Part shown: positions 16,723-26,747 of the stretch, piece after piece
How positions within the stretch are numbered: position 1 is the stretch's first letter
How the letters are laid out: each line of letters begins with the position of its first letter
Origin: Holophagaceae bacterium
Lineage (GTDB): Bacteria; Acidobacteriota; Holophagae; Holophagales; Holophagaceae
NCBI GenBank assembly: GCA_023257195.1
Contig: JALRCU010000041.1
Span: 120,935 to 184,934, forward strand
Direction: 5' to 3'
Length of the DNA stretch: 64,000 nucleotides
The notes under the pieces: generated by a model
Seen by the model: the letters and a program-made list of their open reading frames with translations, nothing else
Databases searched by the model: none
What the model was told of the DNA's origin: nothing
Made by a program: the position numbers and the translations under genes

Positions 16723-17934
16723 GCGATCGAGTTTTCTTAGGGTAGGAATTTTCCAGGCCACAGTACTGACCGTGACAAGAGTCATAACCCCGCCGAATAT
16801 GACACTTGGGACCACGCCCAAGAACCTTGCAGCCACACCGCTCTCGAAAGCTCCGATTTCATTACTGCTGCCGATAAAAAACGAGTTCACGGCCCCTACT
16901 CTTCCCATAAGACGCCGGGGAGTCTGAGTTTGAACGAGCGCCGACCGCATAATGACACTTACGTTATCGGCTGCACCACACACTACAAGAATGATCAGAC
17001 TAATTATGAATGAATGGGACAGGGCAAAAGCAATCCATCCTAACCCAAATATAAAAACGCAAATCAAGAGTCGTCTACCCGCATGACGAGTAGGAGGATA
17101 AAAGGTGAGCCATAGAGACATCATAATGGAGCCTACGGCCGGTGCACTTCTCAGGAGACCAAAGCCCTTCTCTCCCACCTGTAAAATATCGCGGGCAAAA
17201 ATAGGTAACAGAGAAGTAGCTCCTCCGAACAATACTGCAAATAAATCCAGGGTGAGTGCACCCAGAACGATTTTTTCTGTAAAGACGAAACGAACCCCAT
17301 CAAAGAACCTCGTTTCGTCAGAGGGTTCGCTCTTGAAGCGAACTAGGGGTTGGATTTTAAGGTATGAAATCATCGTAGCGAGGATAAGAGCGCACACAGC
17401 CGCATAAGCCGATCGATAGCCTAAAGGAATCAAGAAACCTCCGAGAACAGGTCCGATCACCATAGAAATATGGAAGGTGCCACTCCGCATGGTCGAGGCA
17501 TTTACATAACTTTCTTTGGGTACCAGATCGGCGGCGAGTGCTTGATAGGCAGGTCGAAAAAAAGCACGACCCACGCCACCAAGAGCTTGAGCTCCATAAA
17601 AAATCCCTACGTGCTGCGTCGGTAACGTCCAATTAGTGGTCAGGAGCAATAGGCCCCCGGCTAAAATTGGTAACAAGGATAGAAGACAAAGAGTTTTACG
17701 GTCCCATCGATCCGCGAGATAACCCCCAAAAAGGGTCAGGCTTAAAAAGGGGAGTGCCTCGGACAATCCGATAAGTCCCAATGAAAGTGGATTCTGGGTC
17801 AGATTATAGATTTGCCAACCGAGAACAACCATTTGTATTTGGTTAGCAATAAATAGGGTAAACCCACCGATTAAAAACCAAGCGTAGGGTTTATGGCGCA
17901 GCGATTCAAAGGGGGAAGGAGCTGACTCACTCAT
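16708..17934 (-). CDS. MFS transporter
   Basis: About 408 residues with 10-12 hydrophobic helices. Family features include GLSEALPFLSLTLFGGYLADRWDRKTLC (the MFS loop 2-3 motif G...LADRxDR) and a sequence pattern like the EntS/DUF894-type exporters. Substrate is unknown; export of a small molecule is likely. ATG 17934 (MSESAPSPFES) is preferred over 17949, and it overlaps the stop of the upstream permease gene by eight bases, so the two are probably coupled. Confidence 0.85.
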   Translation of the reverse strand: MSESAPSPFESLRHKPYAWFLIGGFTLFIANQIQMVVLGWQIYNLTQNPLSLGLIGLSEALPFLSLTLFGGYLADRWDRKTLCLLSLLPILAGGLLLLTTNWTLPTQHVGIFYGAQALGGVGRAFFRPAYQALAADLVPKESYVNASTMRSGTFHISMVIGPVLGGFLIPLGYRSAYAAVCALILATMISYLKIQPLVRFKSEPSDETRFFDGVRFVFTEKIVLGALTLDLFAVLFGGATSLLPIFARDILQVGEKGFGLLRSAPAVGSIMMSLWLTFYPPTRHAGRRLLICVFIFGLGWIAFALSHSFIISLIILVVCGAADNVSVIMRSALVQTQTPRRLMGRVGAVNSFFIGSSNEIGAFESGVAARFLGVVPSVIFGGVMTLVTVSTVAWKIPTLRKLDRLEDA

Positions 17935-19150
17935 ACCGGAGCGCGTCAATCACATCTAGATTGGCCGCTTTGAGGGCAGGCAAGAAACCTGCCGATAAAC
18001 CAATCAGGGATGAGAAACCCATCCCGAGGATCACAGCCCACCCCACGATCACAGCTTGGACATTTATCGCCTGCATTAAAGCAATAAAAGAGAAGGCTAG
18101 ACCCACGCCTATCACTCCACCTAGAGAAGATAAAACCGAGGCTTCAATTAAAAACTGCCATAGGACGCTTCGTCGCGTAGCTCCGAGAGCTCGACGAATT
18201 CCGATTTCACGTGTTCGCTCCGTCACACTCACCAGCATAATATTACCGATTCCAATACCACCCACAATAAGAGAAATCGAGGCAGCCACAGCCAAGAGGG
18301 TCGTAATAATCGCGCTCTGCTGGGCCGAGGCGGCTAACCAGTCATTTTGCTTTCGTATAGAAAAATCATTATCGGCAGTTGAGGAAAGGCGGTGTCGTTG
18401 CCGGATTAAACTTGTAATTTCTGATTCAGCATAATCAACTTGATCTTCCGAGATAGCTGAAACTAAAATTTGTTGAATTTTATCGCGGCCCATAATTTTT
18501 TTCATGACGGTAGTGTAGGGAGCATGAACAACGTCGTCTTGATCACCCATAAAACCTGCACCTTTGCGAGATAAAACTCCAATGACTTCAAAAGGCATTG
18601 TACCGATTCTAATAGTTTTACCGATGGGATCTTCTCCGCCGGGAAAGAGATTTTCTTCAACAGTTTTTCCGATGACACAGACTTTGGCTAAAGATCTCAC
18701 TTCCTGTGAATTAAAATATCTTCCTGCATCGAGGCCCCATGATTTTATGTCCAAATACTGCTCGTTGGCCCCTTCCACGCGCCCCACGAGCCAATTATTT
18801 GCTCCATAAACAGCGGGTTTAGCCGTTCGCACATACGGAGTCGCATAAGCCACACTGTTGGGCAGTTCCTCTTTTAGCGCTAGGGCATCCTCTTCCGTCA
18901 AGGTATCAACGGCACCCTGACCAACGGGACCCCATGCCCCCTTGGGAACAGAACCTGGAATTACGGTAATGAGGTTGGTACCCATGGAACGAATTAATTG
19001 CTCTGAAGCTTGTTTAGATCCTTGGCCAATACCAATCATTGTAATCACCGCGCCTACACCAATGATGATTCCTAGCATCGTCAACATAGAACGAGTCTTA
19101 TTTCGGCGAATAGCCGTAAGGGCTAATTTGAGAAATTCAAGGTACTTCAT
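17927..19150 (-). CDS. MacB-type ABC transporter permease
   Basis: 407 residues: an N-terminal helix after RRNKTRSMLTMLGIIIGVGAVITMI, a large MacB periplasmic core domain, and three C-terminal helices of the FtsX fold with the coupling motif TERTREIGIRRALGATRRSVLWQFLIEA. It is the permease part only; no ABC ATPase domain is fused or adjacent. It lies 17 bases after the adaptor gene. The pair would form part of a tripartite efflux or lipoprotein-handling machine at the inner membrane. Confidence 0.9.
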   Translation of the reverse strand: MKYLEFLKLALTAIRRNKTRSMLTMLGIIIGVGAVITMIGIGQGSKQASEQLIRSMGTNLITVIPGSVPKGAWGPVGQGAVDTLTEEDALALKEELPNSVAYATPYVRTAKPAVYGANNWLVGRVEGANEQYLDIKSWGLDAGRYFNSQEVRSLAKVCVIGKTVEENLFPGGEDPIGKTIRIGTMPFEVIGVLSRKGAGFMGDQDDVVHAPYTTVMKKIMGRDKIQQILVSAISEDQVDYAESEITSLIRQRHRLSSTADNDFSIRKQNDWLAASAQQSAIITTLLAVAASISLIVGGIGIGNIMLVSVTERTREIGIRRALGATRRSVLWQFLIEASVLSSLGGVIGVGLAFSFIALMQAINVQAVIVGWAVILGMGFSSLIGLSAGFLPALKAANLDVIDALRYE

Positions 19151-19167
19151 AGCAAAATCCTTTCAGT

Positions 19168-20838
19168 CTAGCGACCTCGACCCATACCGCCGCCCATCGG
19201 AGAAGCGGTCGTGGGTGCTGATCCACTTTTCTTTAGGGGCTCCAAAACTCCTACCAGTACTTCAGCTCCTTCAGGGAGTTCGCTTGCAATAATTTCAGTA
19301 AATTGACCGTCACTTAACCCTGCATTAATTTTTATATTTTTTAGTTCGCCCTTAGCATCGATAATCCATACTCGATCCTCTCGGCGATTCACGAATCCTT
19401 TACCGGAGCCCCCGAACATCGGGGAGGACGTTGAAGTTGGTGTGGGTTCCGATGGCTTTACGTTCGAGGTAGCCTTAGCATTCTTAGACTCGGCAGGTTG
19501 CTTTTCAGCCGGTAAAGCGGGTCTCTTGTTAGTTTTTTCTCGACCTTCAGATCGTTGCCCGGAAAAATTCTCACGTCTAGATTCACGCCGCTTCCGAAAG
19601 GCGTCAATTTGTTCGGGGGTCATATTTTTCCTAAAGGCTTCGGCTTGTTGAGGCGTAATATTTTTTCGTTCCCCTTCGCCGGATTCCTCAGATCGACTCC
19701 GACGCTGCTTGGAGCCTGACGTATCTTGAGATGCCTGAGTAACCTCGGAAGGGGTAGTTATTTTTTCGGGTGGAGTAGGCACTGGCTGAGGGGCTGGATT
19801 TTGCATCTGAGCCATTCTTTTTTTCATCTCCTCTTGAGCTTTATTCCGATCCTCTTGCAATTTTTTATTGAAAGCCTCTTGCGCTTTAGGAGGAAGGAAG
19901 GTCACGGGATTAAATCGAAGGGCTGATGAGGGTAAACGAAGTACAGAGTCTTTAGTCGCGGTGAAGATGGTGACGTTCGCTGTCATACCCGGACGGATCT
20001 TGAGGTCACTGTTATCCACTTCAATTTGTACCGTATAGTTCACAACATTCTGTTGAATACGTGGGTCAATTCGGACCAGCATCACTCTGCCTGTGAACTG
20101 AGTATCGGGAAAGGCATCAACACTAAAGAATGCTTGCTGATCAAGCTTGACTTGGCCAATATCAGCTTCGTCGATATTAGCTTCGAGTTTCATACGAGTT
20201 AAATCCTGAGCAATAACGAACATATTCGGTGTATTGAAACTAGCCGCAACCGTCTGTCCCCTATCCACCAATCGACTAATCACCACTCCGTCCAAGGGCG
20301 ACTTGATGGTGCAGTAGTCTAGATTTACTTGGGCTCGAGTCAAAGCAGCTTTTGCTGAAATGAGATTTGATTCTGCAGAGATTTTAGCTGACTCAGCGTC
20401 TTGAAGATCTTTTTCTGAGATAAGTTTTGCTTCGAAAAGTCTTTTCTGTCTCTCAAACTGACGCTTTGCATCATTAGAAATTTGGGTGGTTTTTTGAACA
20501 GTAGCTTGTGCATCACTTACTAAAGCAGCATAAGTGGTTGGATCAATTTCAGCTAGTTTTTGTCCTTTTTTGACGGGTGTATTAAAGTCGACATATAAAT
20601 TAGAAACAATGCCGGATATTTGAGATCCAATATTGACTTGAATTAAGCCCGATAAAGTCCCAGTCGCGGTGATGCGTTGACGAATAGGCCCCCGATCGAT
20701 TTTAGCGGTTCTCCATTTAGGCATTTCCTCGGATTTGCCTAGATAAAAGAAACCAATGACTAAACCTAAAAGAATGCCCAGGGCTAGGCCTTTCTTTTTA
20801 GGAGAAAGATCTTTAATCTGTGAGAATTTGAAATTCAT
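19168..20838 (-). CDS. MacA/RND-type periplasmic adaptor with long low-complexity insertion
   Basis: 556 residues. One N-terminal helix (about 16-33), then the biotinyl-lipoyl half-motifs (ITATGTLSGLIQVNIGSQISG; YCTIKSPLDGVVISRLVDRGQTVA), a coiled-coil hairpin (about 105-170) and the beta-barrel (IRPGMTANVTI). Residues ~318-485 are an insertion rich in Gln, Lys, Arg, Pro and Ser with two copies of a TPxQxxAFRK-like motif. The C-terminal domain resumes at WIIDAKGELKNIKI and ends in a Gly/Met/Arg tail. It is in an operon with the permease and the MFS gene; a TolC-like outer-membrane partner and an ATPase are missing. Confidence 0.9.
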   Translation of the reverse strand: MNFKFSQIKDLSPKKKGLALGILLGLVIGFFYLGKSEEMPKWRTAKIDRGPIRQRITATGTLSGLIQVNIGSQISGIVSNLYVDFNTPVKKGQKLAEIDPTTYAALVSDAQATVQKTTQISNDAKRQFERQKRLFEAKLISEKDLQDAESAKISAESNLISAKAALTRAQVNLDYCTIKSPLDGVVISRLVDRGQTVAASFNTPNMFVIAQDLTRMKLEANIDEADIGQVKLDQQAFFSVDAFPDTQFTGRVMLVRIDPRIQQNVVNYTVQIEVDNSDLKIRPGMTANVTIFTATKDSVLRLPSSALRFNPVTFLPPKAQEAFNKKLQEDRNKAQEEMKKRMAQMQNPAPQPVPTPPEKITTPSEVTQASQDTSGSKQRRSRSEESGEGERKNITPQQAEAFRKNMTPEQIDAFRKRRESRRENFSGQRSEGREKTNKRPALPAEKQPAESKNAKATSNVKPSEPTPTSTSSPMFGGSGKGFVNRREDRVWIIDAKGELKNIKINAGLSDGQFTEIIASELPEGAEVLVGVLEPLKKSGSAPTTASPMGGGMGRGR

Positions 20839-20941
20839 TAGAAGCCTCGATAGTCAAAAGGGTTTAAAGAGGTACCGTTTACAAGAAAGCTTAAACTACT
20901 ACTTTCCCACATACCCTTTGACTCCACTAGAGGATAGTTGG

Positions 20942-22459
20942 TTAATTACCCGTAATTAATGGCTCAATGAACCTAAAGGGGTGCTGAACAGTGGGAATCG
21001 CAATATGATCTAGCAACCATTGAGGCCAGAGGCTTAAAGCGATAATCGCAATCACGGCTATTAGCACAGACGTGCTACTCCAAAAATAGGAACTCACTCC
21101 ATGATGATCCTGGGCGTAGGCCAAGCCCTGAGCCGGTTGATCCATAAAGAGAACCACGGGTAGTCGTAGGTAAAAATAAACTCCAATGAGGCTAGCCAAT
21201 ACTCCAAAGATTGCTAGGCTCAAATGACCGCTTGAGACTAATTCGCGAAAAATAAAATACTTTGCGTAAAAGCCTGCAAAGGGGGGAAGACCCGCAAGAT
21301 TCAGCAAGAGAATCAGGGAGGCCATACCCAAAAGGGGGCGTTTCCATCCTTGCCCTCGGGCATGATCAAAATCGGTTTGTGTCCCAACCCATCCAAAAGC
21401 CGTAAGGATGCCAAAAAGCCCGATGTTGGTAAATCCATAGATCACTAAGTAGTAGAAAACATATTGGAGGCTTTGTTCCGTACCCGAAACAAAGGCTAAA
21501 AGAAGATAGCCGGCGTGAGCAATGGATGAGAAAGCAAGCATACGCTTGATATTTTGCTGAACTAAGGCAGTGAGGTTACCGACAAAGAGGGTTGAGATTC
21601 CAATAACGGATAAAAAATGCTTTAGATCTAAAGAGGGAACTTGGGCATCGCCAAGAAAGCCCCAAATAAAGATTCTGATGAAGACGATGAAAGCAGCTGT
21701 CTTGGTTGCCACACTCATAAATCCAGAAATAGGATGAGGAGCCGCTTGGTATACGTCGGGGGTCCATTGATGCATAGGGACTGCACTCATTTTAAATAAC
21801 ACGCCAAATAACATCAGTCCTAAGCCCAAAAGCATCAAAGAATCGGACCAACCCTGTTGTCGAGCAAATTGAGATATTTCCATGAGCTCTAGGGAACCGG
21901 TTAATCCAAAAAGGAGAACGATGCCTAATAACAAAAAACTTGAGGCAACGGCACCTGAAATAAAATACTTTAGCCCCCCTTCGGCTCCTTCGGGGCGTAC
22001 GCGAATGGATCCGGTTAGGACATAGAGGGGCAGGCTGAATAGCTCGAGGGCCAAGAATAAAACTAATAGATGAGTCGAAGCCATGAAAATCATCAGCCCT
22101 GCCACTGAAAATAAAAAGAGAGCTAGGGTCTCTCCCTTAAACCAACCTTCATGATGGAGGTGGTCCCACAACTGAAGAACGGATAGTCCAGCACTTCCTA
22201 AAACGATCAATGAACCAAATTGAGTTAAACGATCAACCAAGAGAGGGCCATAGCTAGGTTGATGCCCACCGATCCACAGTTGAAGAACAGATTTAAGAGC
22301 AGCGTACAAAACCCAAAGCGTCACCAACCACATCGTCCATCGAACGAGCTTTTCGTTCCGCTTAGTTCGCGTAAGAACCATCATGGGTATTATGAGGGCG
22401 CCTATAAGAGGGAAAAGAAAAGGGGTGAGCGCTGACCACTGAGTATAGGTAAGGGTCAT
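20942..22459 (-). CDS. nuoN: NADH-quinone oxidoreductase subunit N
   Basis: 505 residues with about 14 hydrophobic helices of the antiporter-like NuoL/M/N family. LVLFLALELFSLPLYVLTGS carries the conserved helix glutamate, and NIKRMLAFSSIAHAGYLL the broken-helix lysine and histidine region. It is a proton-pumping membrane-arm subunit of complex I. Its start overlaps the end of nuoM by four bases; it is the last gene of the nuoH-N run. Confidence 0.94.
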   Translation of the reverse strand: MTLTYTQWSALTPFLFPLIGALIIPMMVLTRTKRNEKLVRWTMWLVTLWVLYAALKSVLQLWIGGHQPSYGPLLVDRLTQFGSLIVLGSAGLSVLQLWDHLHHEGWFKGETLALFLFSVAGLMIFMASTHLLVLFLALELFSLPLYVLTGSIRVRPEGAEGGLKYFISGAVASSFLLLGIVLLFGLTGSLELMEISQFARQQGWSDSLMLLGLGLMLFGVLFKMSAVPMHQWTPDVYQAAPHPISGFMSVATKTAAFIVFIRIFIWGFLGDAQVPSLDLKHFLSVIGISTLFVGNLTALVQQNIKRMLAFSSIAHAGYLLLAFVSGTEQSLQYVFYYLVIYGFTNIGLFGILTAFGWVGTQTDFDHARGQGWKRPLLGMASLILLLNLAGLPPFAGFYAKYFIFRELVSSGHLSLAIFGVLASLIGVYFYLRLPVVLFMDQPAQGLAYAQDHHGVSSYFWSSTSVLIAVIAIIALSLWPQWLLDHIAIPTVQHPFRFIEPLITGN

Positions 22460-23997
22460 GGGGTCACCACTCCGGGCAAAGCGACAGGGGGCATTACTTG
22501 AGTCACTATGGTTTTCATTAATGATTCGCTATCGACCATGAAGGTTTGAGGATGAATACCCATCCAGAAAATGAGAATGACGAGAGGGAGAAGGACGAGA
22601 CCCTCACGCCAACTCAGATCCTTAACAAGATAAGTATTTCCTGGGGCCAAGGGACGATCAGGCGATCCCCAAAACATCCGTTTAAACATCCACAGCAAAT
22701 AGGCTGCACTTAAGACAACACCCAAGGAGGCGGTGCTCCCTAAAATCAGGCTTCCGCTCAGACTCGAAGTAAACGTCCCATTAAGGATTAAGAATTCACC
22801 GACAAAACCATTAGTGAGGGGCAGACCAATGCTGCTTAGTATGACCACGAGAAATACGGTAGACAGGACGGGGAGTCGACGAGCGATACCACTAAAATCT
22901 GAAATTTGTCTCGTATGTGCCCGATCGTAAATCATGCCCACCAAAAAGAATAAAGCACTGGTGCTCACTCCGTGATTAAGCATTTGCAACATAGAACCCT
23001 GAAGACCAATAAGAGTGAAACTAAAAATACCCAAAATCACAAAGCCCATATGAGAAACGGAGCTATAGGCCACAAGTTTTTTCATATCCTCTTGAACAAA
23101 GGCAACCCAACCACCATAAAGAATGGCGATGACGGAAAGGATGCTGAGACCTCGACTCATGCTAAGGGCCACTTCAGGGAACATTGGAATAGCAAAACGA
23201 AGTAATCCATAGCCACCAAGCTTCAACAAGATTCCAGCTAAAATCGCTGAGCCGGCCGTCGGGGCCTGAACATGAGCATCAGGGAGCCACGTATGAAGCG
23301 GGAAAAGGGGGACTTTTATGGCAAAAGCCAAGACAAAAGAAAGAAATAGAATTTCTTGGATGTATGTCGATTGGCTTTGAGCTATGAACGATAAAAGATT
23401 AGGATCAAATCCGCCTGCAAGATTAGCTAAATAAATTAAAGAGAGGAGCCAAATTAAACTTCCTGCGAGCGTGTATAGAATAAATTTATTTGCAGCATAT
23501 TTTCGCTCGCTACCACCCCATACTCCAATGAGGAAAAACATGGGAATAAGCATAACCTCCCAAAAGATATAAAAGAGTAAAAGATCCTGGGCCAATAGAG
23601 CACCAAGAATACTAGACTCAAGAATCAAGAAGAGACCGAAGAAAACTGGTTCTTTCTCTTTAATATTTCTCCAAGAAGCCAAAAGAGCTAAGGGGATCAA
23701 AAGGGTAGTGAGTTGAATCAACCAAAGATTTAATCCATCCATCACAAGGACGTAATTTGCCGACAGACCTGCAACCGAGAACCATGGCCGTGATTCAGCT
23801 AAAAAACCGGTCATCCGCATGGGTTGAATCAACAAAAGGCTGTAGAAAAAAGTAAATAGAGAGGCGCCCAAGCCAAACAACTTCATCGTTTTAACGGATA
23901 AATAGGAAGGAAATACAATCAAGCGTAAACCGGCAATTAAAGGAATACCGATCAACCAGGTGAGTGGGAATTGGGTATCTGAAAAAAAAGATGGCAT
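22456..23997 (-). CDS. nuoM: NADH-quinone oxidoreductase subunit M
   Basis: 513 residues, about 14 transmembrane helices. The conserved glutamate motif is FWEVMLIPMFFLIGVWGG, and the channel regions KVPLFPLHTWLPDAHVQAPTAGS and DMKKLVAYSSVSHMGF are present. It is an antiporter-like proton-translocating subunit. Its start shares one base with the nuoL stop and it overlaps nuoN by four bases. Confidence 0.95.
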   Translation of the reverse strand: MPSFFSDTQFPLTWLIGIPLIAGLRLIVFPSYLSVKTMKLFGLGASLFTFFYSLLLIQPMRMTGFLAESRPWFSVAGLSANYVLVMDGLNLWLIQLTTLLIPLALLASWRNIKEKEPVFFGLFLILESSILGALLAQDLLLFYIFWEVMLIPMFFLIGVWGGSERKYAANKFILYTLAGSLIWLLSLIYLANLAGGFDPNLLSFIAQSQSTYIQEILFLSFVLAFAIKVPLFPLHTWLPDAHVQAPTAGSAILAGILLKLGGYGLLRFAIPMFPEVALSMSRGLSILSVIAILYGGWVAFVQEDMKKLVAYSSVSHMGFVILGIFSFTLIGLQGSMLQMLNHGVSTSALFFLVGMIYDRAHTRQISDFSGIARRLPVLSTVFLVVILSSIGLPLTNGFVGEFLILNGTFTSSLSGSLILGSTASLGVVLSAAYLLWMFKRMFWGSPDRPLAPGNTYLVKDLSWREGLVLLPLVILIFWMGIHPQTFMVDSESLMKTIVTQVMPPVALPGVVTP

Positions 23998-25913
23998 TAG
24001 ATCCTCGCAACCAAGAGAAGCATCAGGAGTCCCAGAAGCCCAAGCACCGAAAGCAGCGTATAGTTTCGTACACGTCCCGTTTGAAGATGAGAGCCGAGAT
24101 CACCCATGACGCGGGTGAGGGCTCCCGGAAGATTGACTCCAATGCCGTCAATGATAATGACATCGCCTAATTTCCAGAACACTTTCCCTAGAAAAAAGAA
24201 AGGGTTAATGATTAAAGCCATCACCCCTTGATCAACAAAATATTTTTCACGAAGGATCTGGTAAGTTCGGGAGCACTTCCTCTCAAAACCTTCTTCCCAG
24301 CTGAGACCTTTGCTATAAAGTTTCCAAGCTATTCCCGCGCTAAGCAAACTCAAGACCGTGGAAATAAGGGCTAATGTCCAGGCTAAGGTCGGTATTAATG
24401 TATGGGCTTCTTGCTCAGCAGTTTGACCATAAGTGATGGCCGAATGGAGCCAAACAGCAATCGTATTGTGCCCTCCAAAAGACTCCGGCCAACCAAACAT
24501 GACCGCCAATAGAGCTCCAAGGGACAGAAGAATTAGGGGGATAGTAATCCATTTAGGACTTTCATGGGCATGATCAAATATTTTTAAATCGCGGGGCTTA
24601 CCTGCAAATACTAAGACCATCAATCGTGCGGTATAAAATGCTGTACAAATAGCTGCGAGGACTCCAAATCCCCATAGGGTCGGACTATGGAGGTAGGTTA
24701 AATAAAGAATTTCATCTTTACTCGCAAAACCACTTGTACCGGGGAAACCCATCAAGCAAAGCGCTCCGATCAGCATGGTGTAAAACGTGATAGGTAATTT
24801 TTCTCGAAGTCCACCCATTTTGAAAAGATCTTGTTCGTGATGGAGCGCTACAATGACACTCCCGGCTCCCAAAAAAAGTAAGGCTTTAAACCATGCATGC
24901 GTGAAAACATGAAAGAAACCTGCAGAAAAACCGGTAACACCCAAACCTAAAAACATAAACCCCAATTGAGAAACAGTGGAATAAGCCAGAACTTTCTTTA
25001 TGTCTCTTTGGAAGAGAGCCATCGTGGCGGCAAAAAGAGCAGTGGCGACACCAATCCACGCAATTAAATGAAGGGTGATGGGCGTTAGTACAAAAAGAGG
25101 TGCGAGTCGACATATAAGGTAAATACCGCTGGTCACCATGGTAGCCGCATGAATTAAGGCCGATACAGGTGTCGGACCCGCCATGGCATCTGGCAACCAA
25201 AGGTAGAGAGGAATTTGAGCGCTCTTTCCCGTACAACCGATGAATAACATGAGTGTGGCAAAAGTGATCAAACCAAAATGTGTTTCAGGCCTAAGTTGGG
25301 ATACTTGTTGAAGTAAATCACCTATCGTCAGAGTTCCGAAGATTAAAAAGAGAGTCATCATCCCGATAAGAACTCCCACATCACCAACGCGATTATATAA
25401 AAAAGCCTTAAGACCCGCTTGAGGTGCTTCTTCGGTTTCAAAGTAATAGCCAATAAGGAGATACGAACAAAGACCGACGCCTTCCCATCCTACAAAGAGA
25501 AAGGGGAGGCTTGAACTCATGACCAATAAGGTCATAAAGAATACAAAGAGATTCAAATAAGCAAAATAGCGAGCGGTACCCTTTTCGTGATGCATATAGC
25601 CAACGGAATAAATATGAATCAGGAGACCAATGCCGGTAATGACCAATAACATCACACTACTTAGAGCATCAATGACAAATCCAAATGGAATTTGGAGATT
25701 TCCTACCGACATCCATTCCCCAACCACCAAGTCAATTCGATGATCGGGGCTCGCTAAGACGCGGGTAAACCAAATTAGACTCAGGACAAAGGACGAAGCA
25801 ATGGTACTGCAAGCAATGACTTGGGAGAGCCCCCGCGATAAGCGGTGACCCATTAAACCGTTGATCAGGAATCCCAACAGGGGAATCAAAGGAATTAGAA
25901 TCACCGAGGTCAT
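23997..25913 (-). CDS. nuoL: NADH-quinone oxidoreductase subunit L
   Basis: 638 residues, the longest antiporter-like subunit, with a C-terminal extension for the lateral helix. Motifs: FVGWEGVGLCSYLLIGYY, QIPLYLWLPDAMAGPTPVSALIHAATMVTSG and DIKKVLAYSTVSQLGFMFLG. Its ATG shares its A with the nuoK stop (TAATG), indicating coupling. Confidence 0.96.
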   Translation of the reverse strand: MTSVILIPLIPLLGFLINGLMGHRLSRGLSQVIACSTIASSFVLSLIWFTRVLASPDHRIDLVVGEWMSVGNLQIPFGFVIDALSSVMLLVITGIGLLIHIYSVGYMHHEKGTARYFAYLNLFVFFMTLLVMSSSLPFLFVGWEGVGLCSYLLIGYYFETEEAPQAGLKAFLYNRVGDVGVLIGMMTLFLIFGTLTIGDLLQQVSQLRPETHFGLITFATLMLFIGCTGKSAQIPLYLWLPDAMAGPTPVSALIHAATMVTSGIYLICRLAPLFVLTPITLHLIAWIGVATALFAATMALFQRDIKKVLAYSTVSQLGFMFLGLGVTGFSAGFFHVFTHAWFKALLFLGAGSVIVALHHEQDLFKMGGLREKLPITFYTMLIGALCLMGFPGTSGFASKDEILYLTYLHSPTLWGFGVLAAICTAFYTARLMVLVFAGKPRDLKIFDHAHESPKWITIPLILLSLGALLAVMFGWPESFGGHNTIAVWLHSAITYGQTAEQEAHTLIPTLAWTLALISTVLSLLSAGIAWKLYSKGLSWEEGFERKCSRTYQILREKYFVDQGVMALIINPFFFLGKVFWKLGDVIIIDGIGVNLPGALTRVMGDLGSHLQTGRVRNYTLLSVLGLLGLLMLLLVARI

Positions 25914-26254
25914 TAGTGTCTCAACGTAGAATGTTGGTCTGCATCAGTGGTGCTCTTAAGGCGATAAAGTTCAACAATCAGAGCTAAGCCAACAGCTGCT
26001 TCGCACGCAGCAACACCAATGATGAAGAGATAGAAAGTTGAAGCTGTGGGAGCTCCTCCTTGCCATTTACCAAAAGCTAAAAGAATAATATTGATGGCAT
26101 TTAGCATCAGCTCAATACCCATAAATTGAAGAAGGAAGGATCGGCGAAGCAGAACCGTCATGAGCCCAATGATAAACAAAAGAAAGCCTACCAATAGGTA
26201 GCCTTGTAATCCACCCGTCCACAGGGCTTGAAGAAAAGAAGACGTTGACATCAT
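25913..26254 (-). CDS. nuoK: NADH-quinone oxidoreductase subunit K
   Basis: 113 residues with three transmembrane helices. GIELMLNAINIILLAF contains the conserved membrane glutamate, and CEAAVGLALIVELYR the second one. It is a small membrane-arm subunit. Overlaps nuoJ by four bases and nuoL by one. Slightly longer than the usual ~100 residues at both ends. Confidence 0.95.
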   Translation of the reverse strand: MMSTSSFLQALWTGGLQGYLLVGFLLFIIGLMTVLLRRSFLLQFMGIELMLNAINIILLAFGKWQGGAPTASTFYLFIIGVAACEAAVGLALIVELYRLKSTTDADQHSTLRH

Positions 26255-26745
26255 AAACGCTTCTTGACCAAGGTAATGGCCCCAATCATAGAAACCAATA
26301 AAAGAAGGCCAATCATTTCGAAAGAAACAATATGACGGGTGAGCATTTCAGCCCCAATCTCGTTAAGAGAAGTGGGTGCAATCTGATCAATAGGTCGTTC
26401 GGCGACGGATTGGAGAAGTTTAGACTGCTTGATGAACCAAAGACTTCCACCAAGTAAAAGTCCCCCAACCCCAAGTGCTATGTAACGTTGCAAGTAAAGA
26501 TCGTCTTGAGGCGATTCCTCTTCGTGCGCATTGAGCATCATAATGACAAAAAGCAAAAGGACTAAAATAGCCCCTGCATAAACAATAATTTGAAGTGCCG
26601 CTGAAACAGGATTAGAAAGCAAAATAAATAGTCCAGAAACTCCGATGAAGGTCGCTACTAAAAATAATCCTGCCACAATAACATTTTTCTGAAAGGCCAT
26701 CGCTAAAGCCGAACCTAAGGTTAAGAGAGTAAAAGCAAGAAACAT
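26251..26745 (-). CDS. nuoJ: NADH-quinone oxidoreductase subunit J
   Basis: 164 residues, five hydrophobic helices. The NuoJ signature is ALQIIVYAGAILVLLLFVIMMLN, followed by a C-terminal helix (FEMIGLLLLVSMIGAITL). Membrane-arm subunit of complex I, starting three bases after the nuoI stop and overlapping nuoK. Confidence 0.94.
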   Translation of the reverse strand: MFLAFTLLTLGSALAMAFQKNVIVAGLFLVATFIGVSGLFILLSNPVSAALQIIVYAGAILVLLLFVIMMLNAHEEESPQDDLYLQRYIALGVGGLLLGGSLWFIKQSKLLQSVAERPIDQIAPTSLNEIGAEMLTRHIVSFEMIGLLLLVSMIGAITLVKKRL

Positions 26746-26747
26746 GA

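Noticed and set aside
17961..18434. 157-codon plus-strand frame opposite the MacB-type permease
   Set aside because: It is the antisense shadow of a well-supported gene and matches nothing recognisable.
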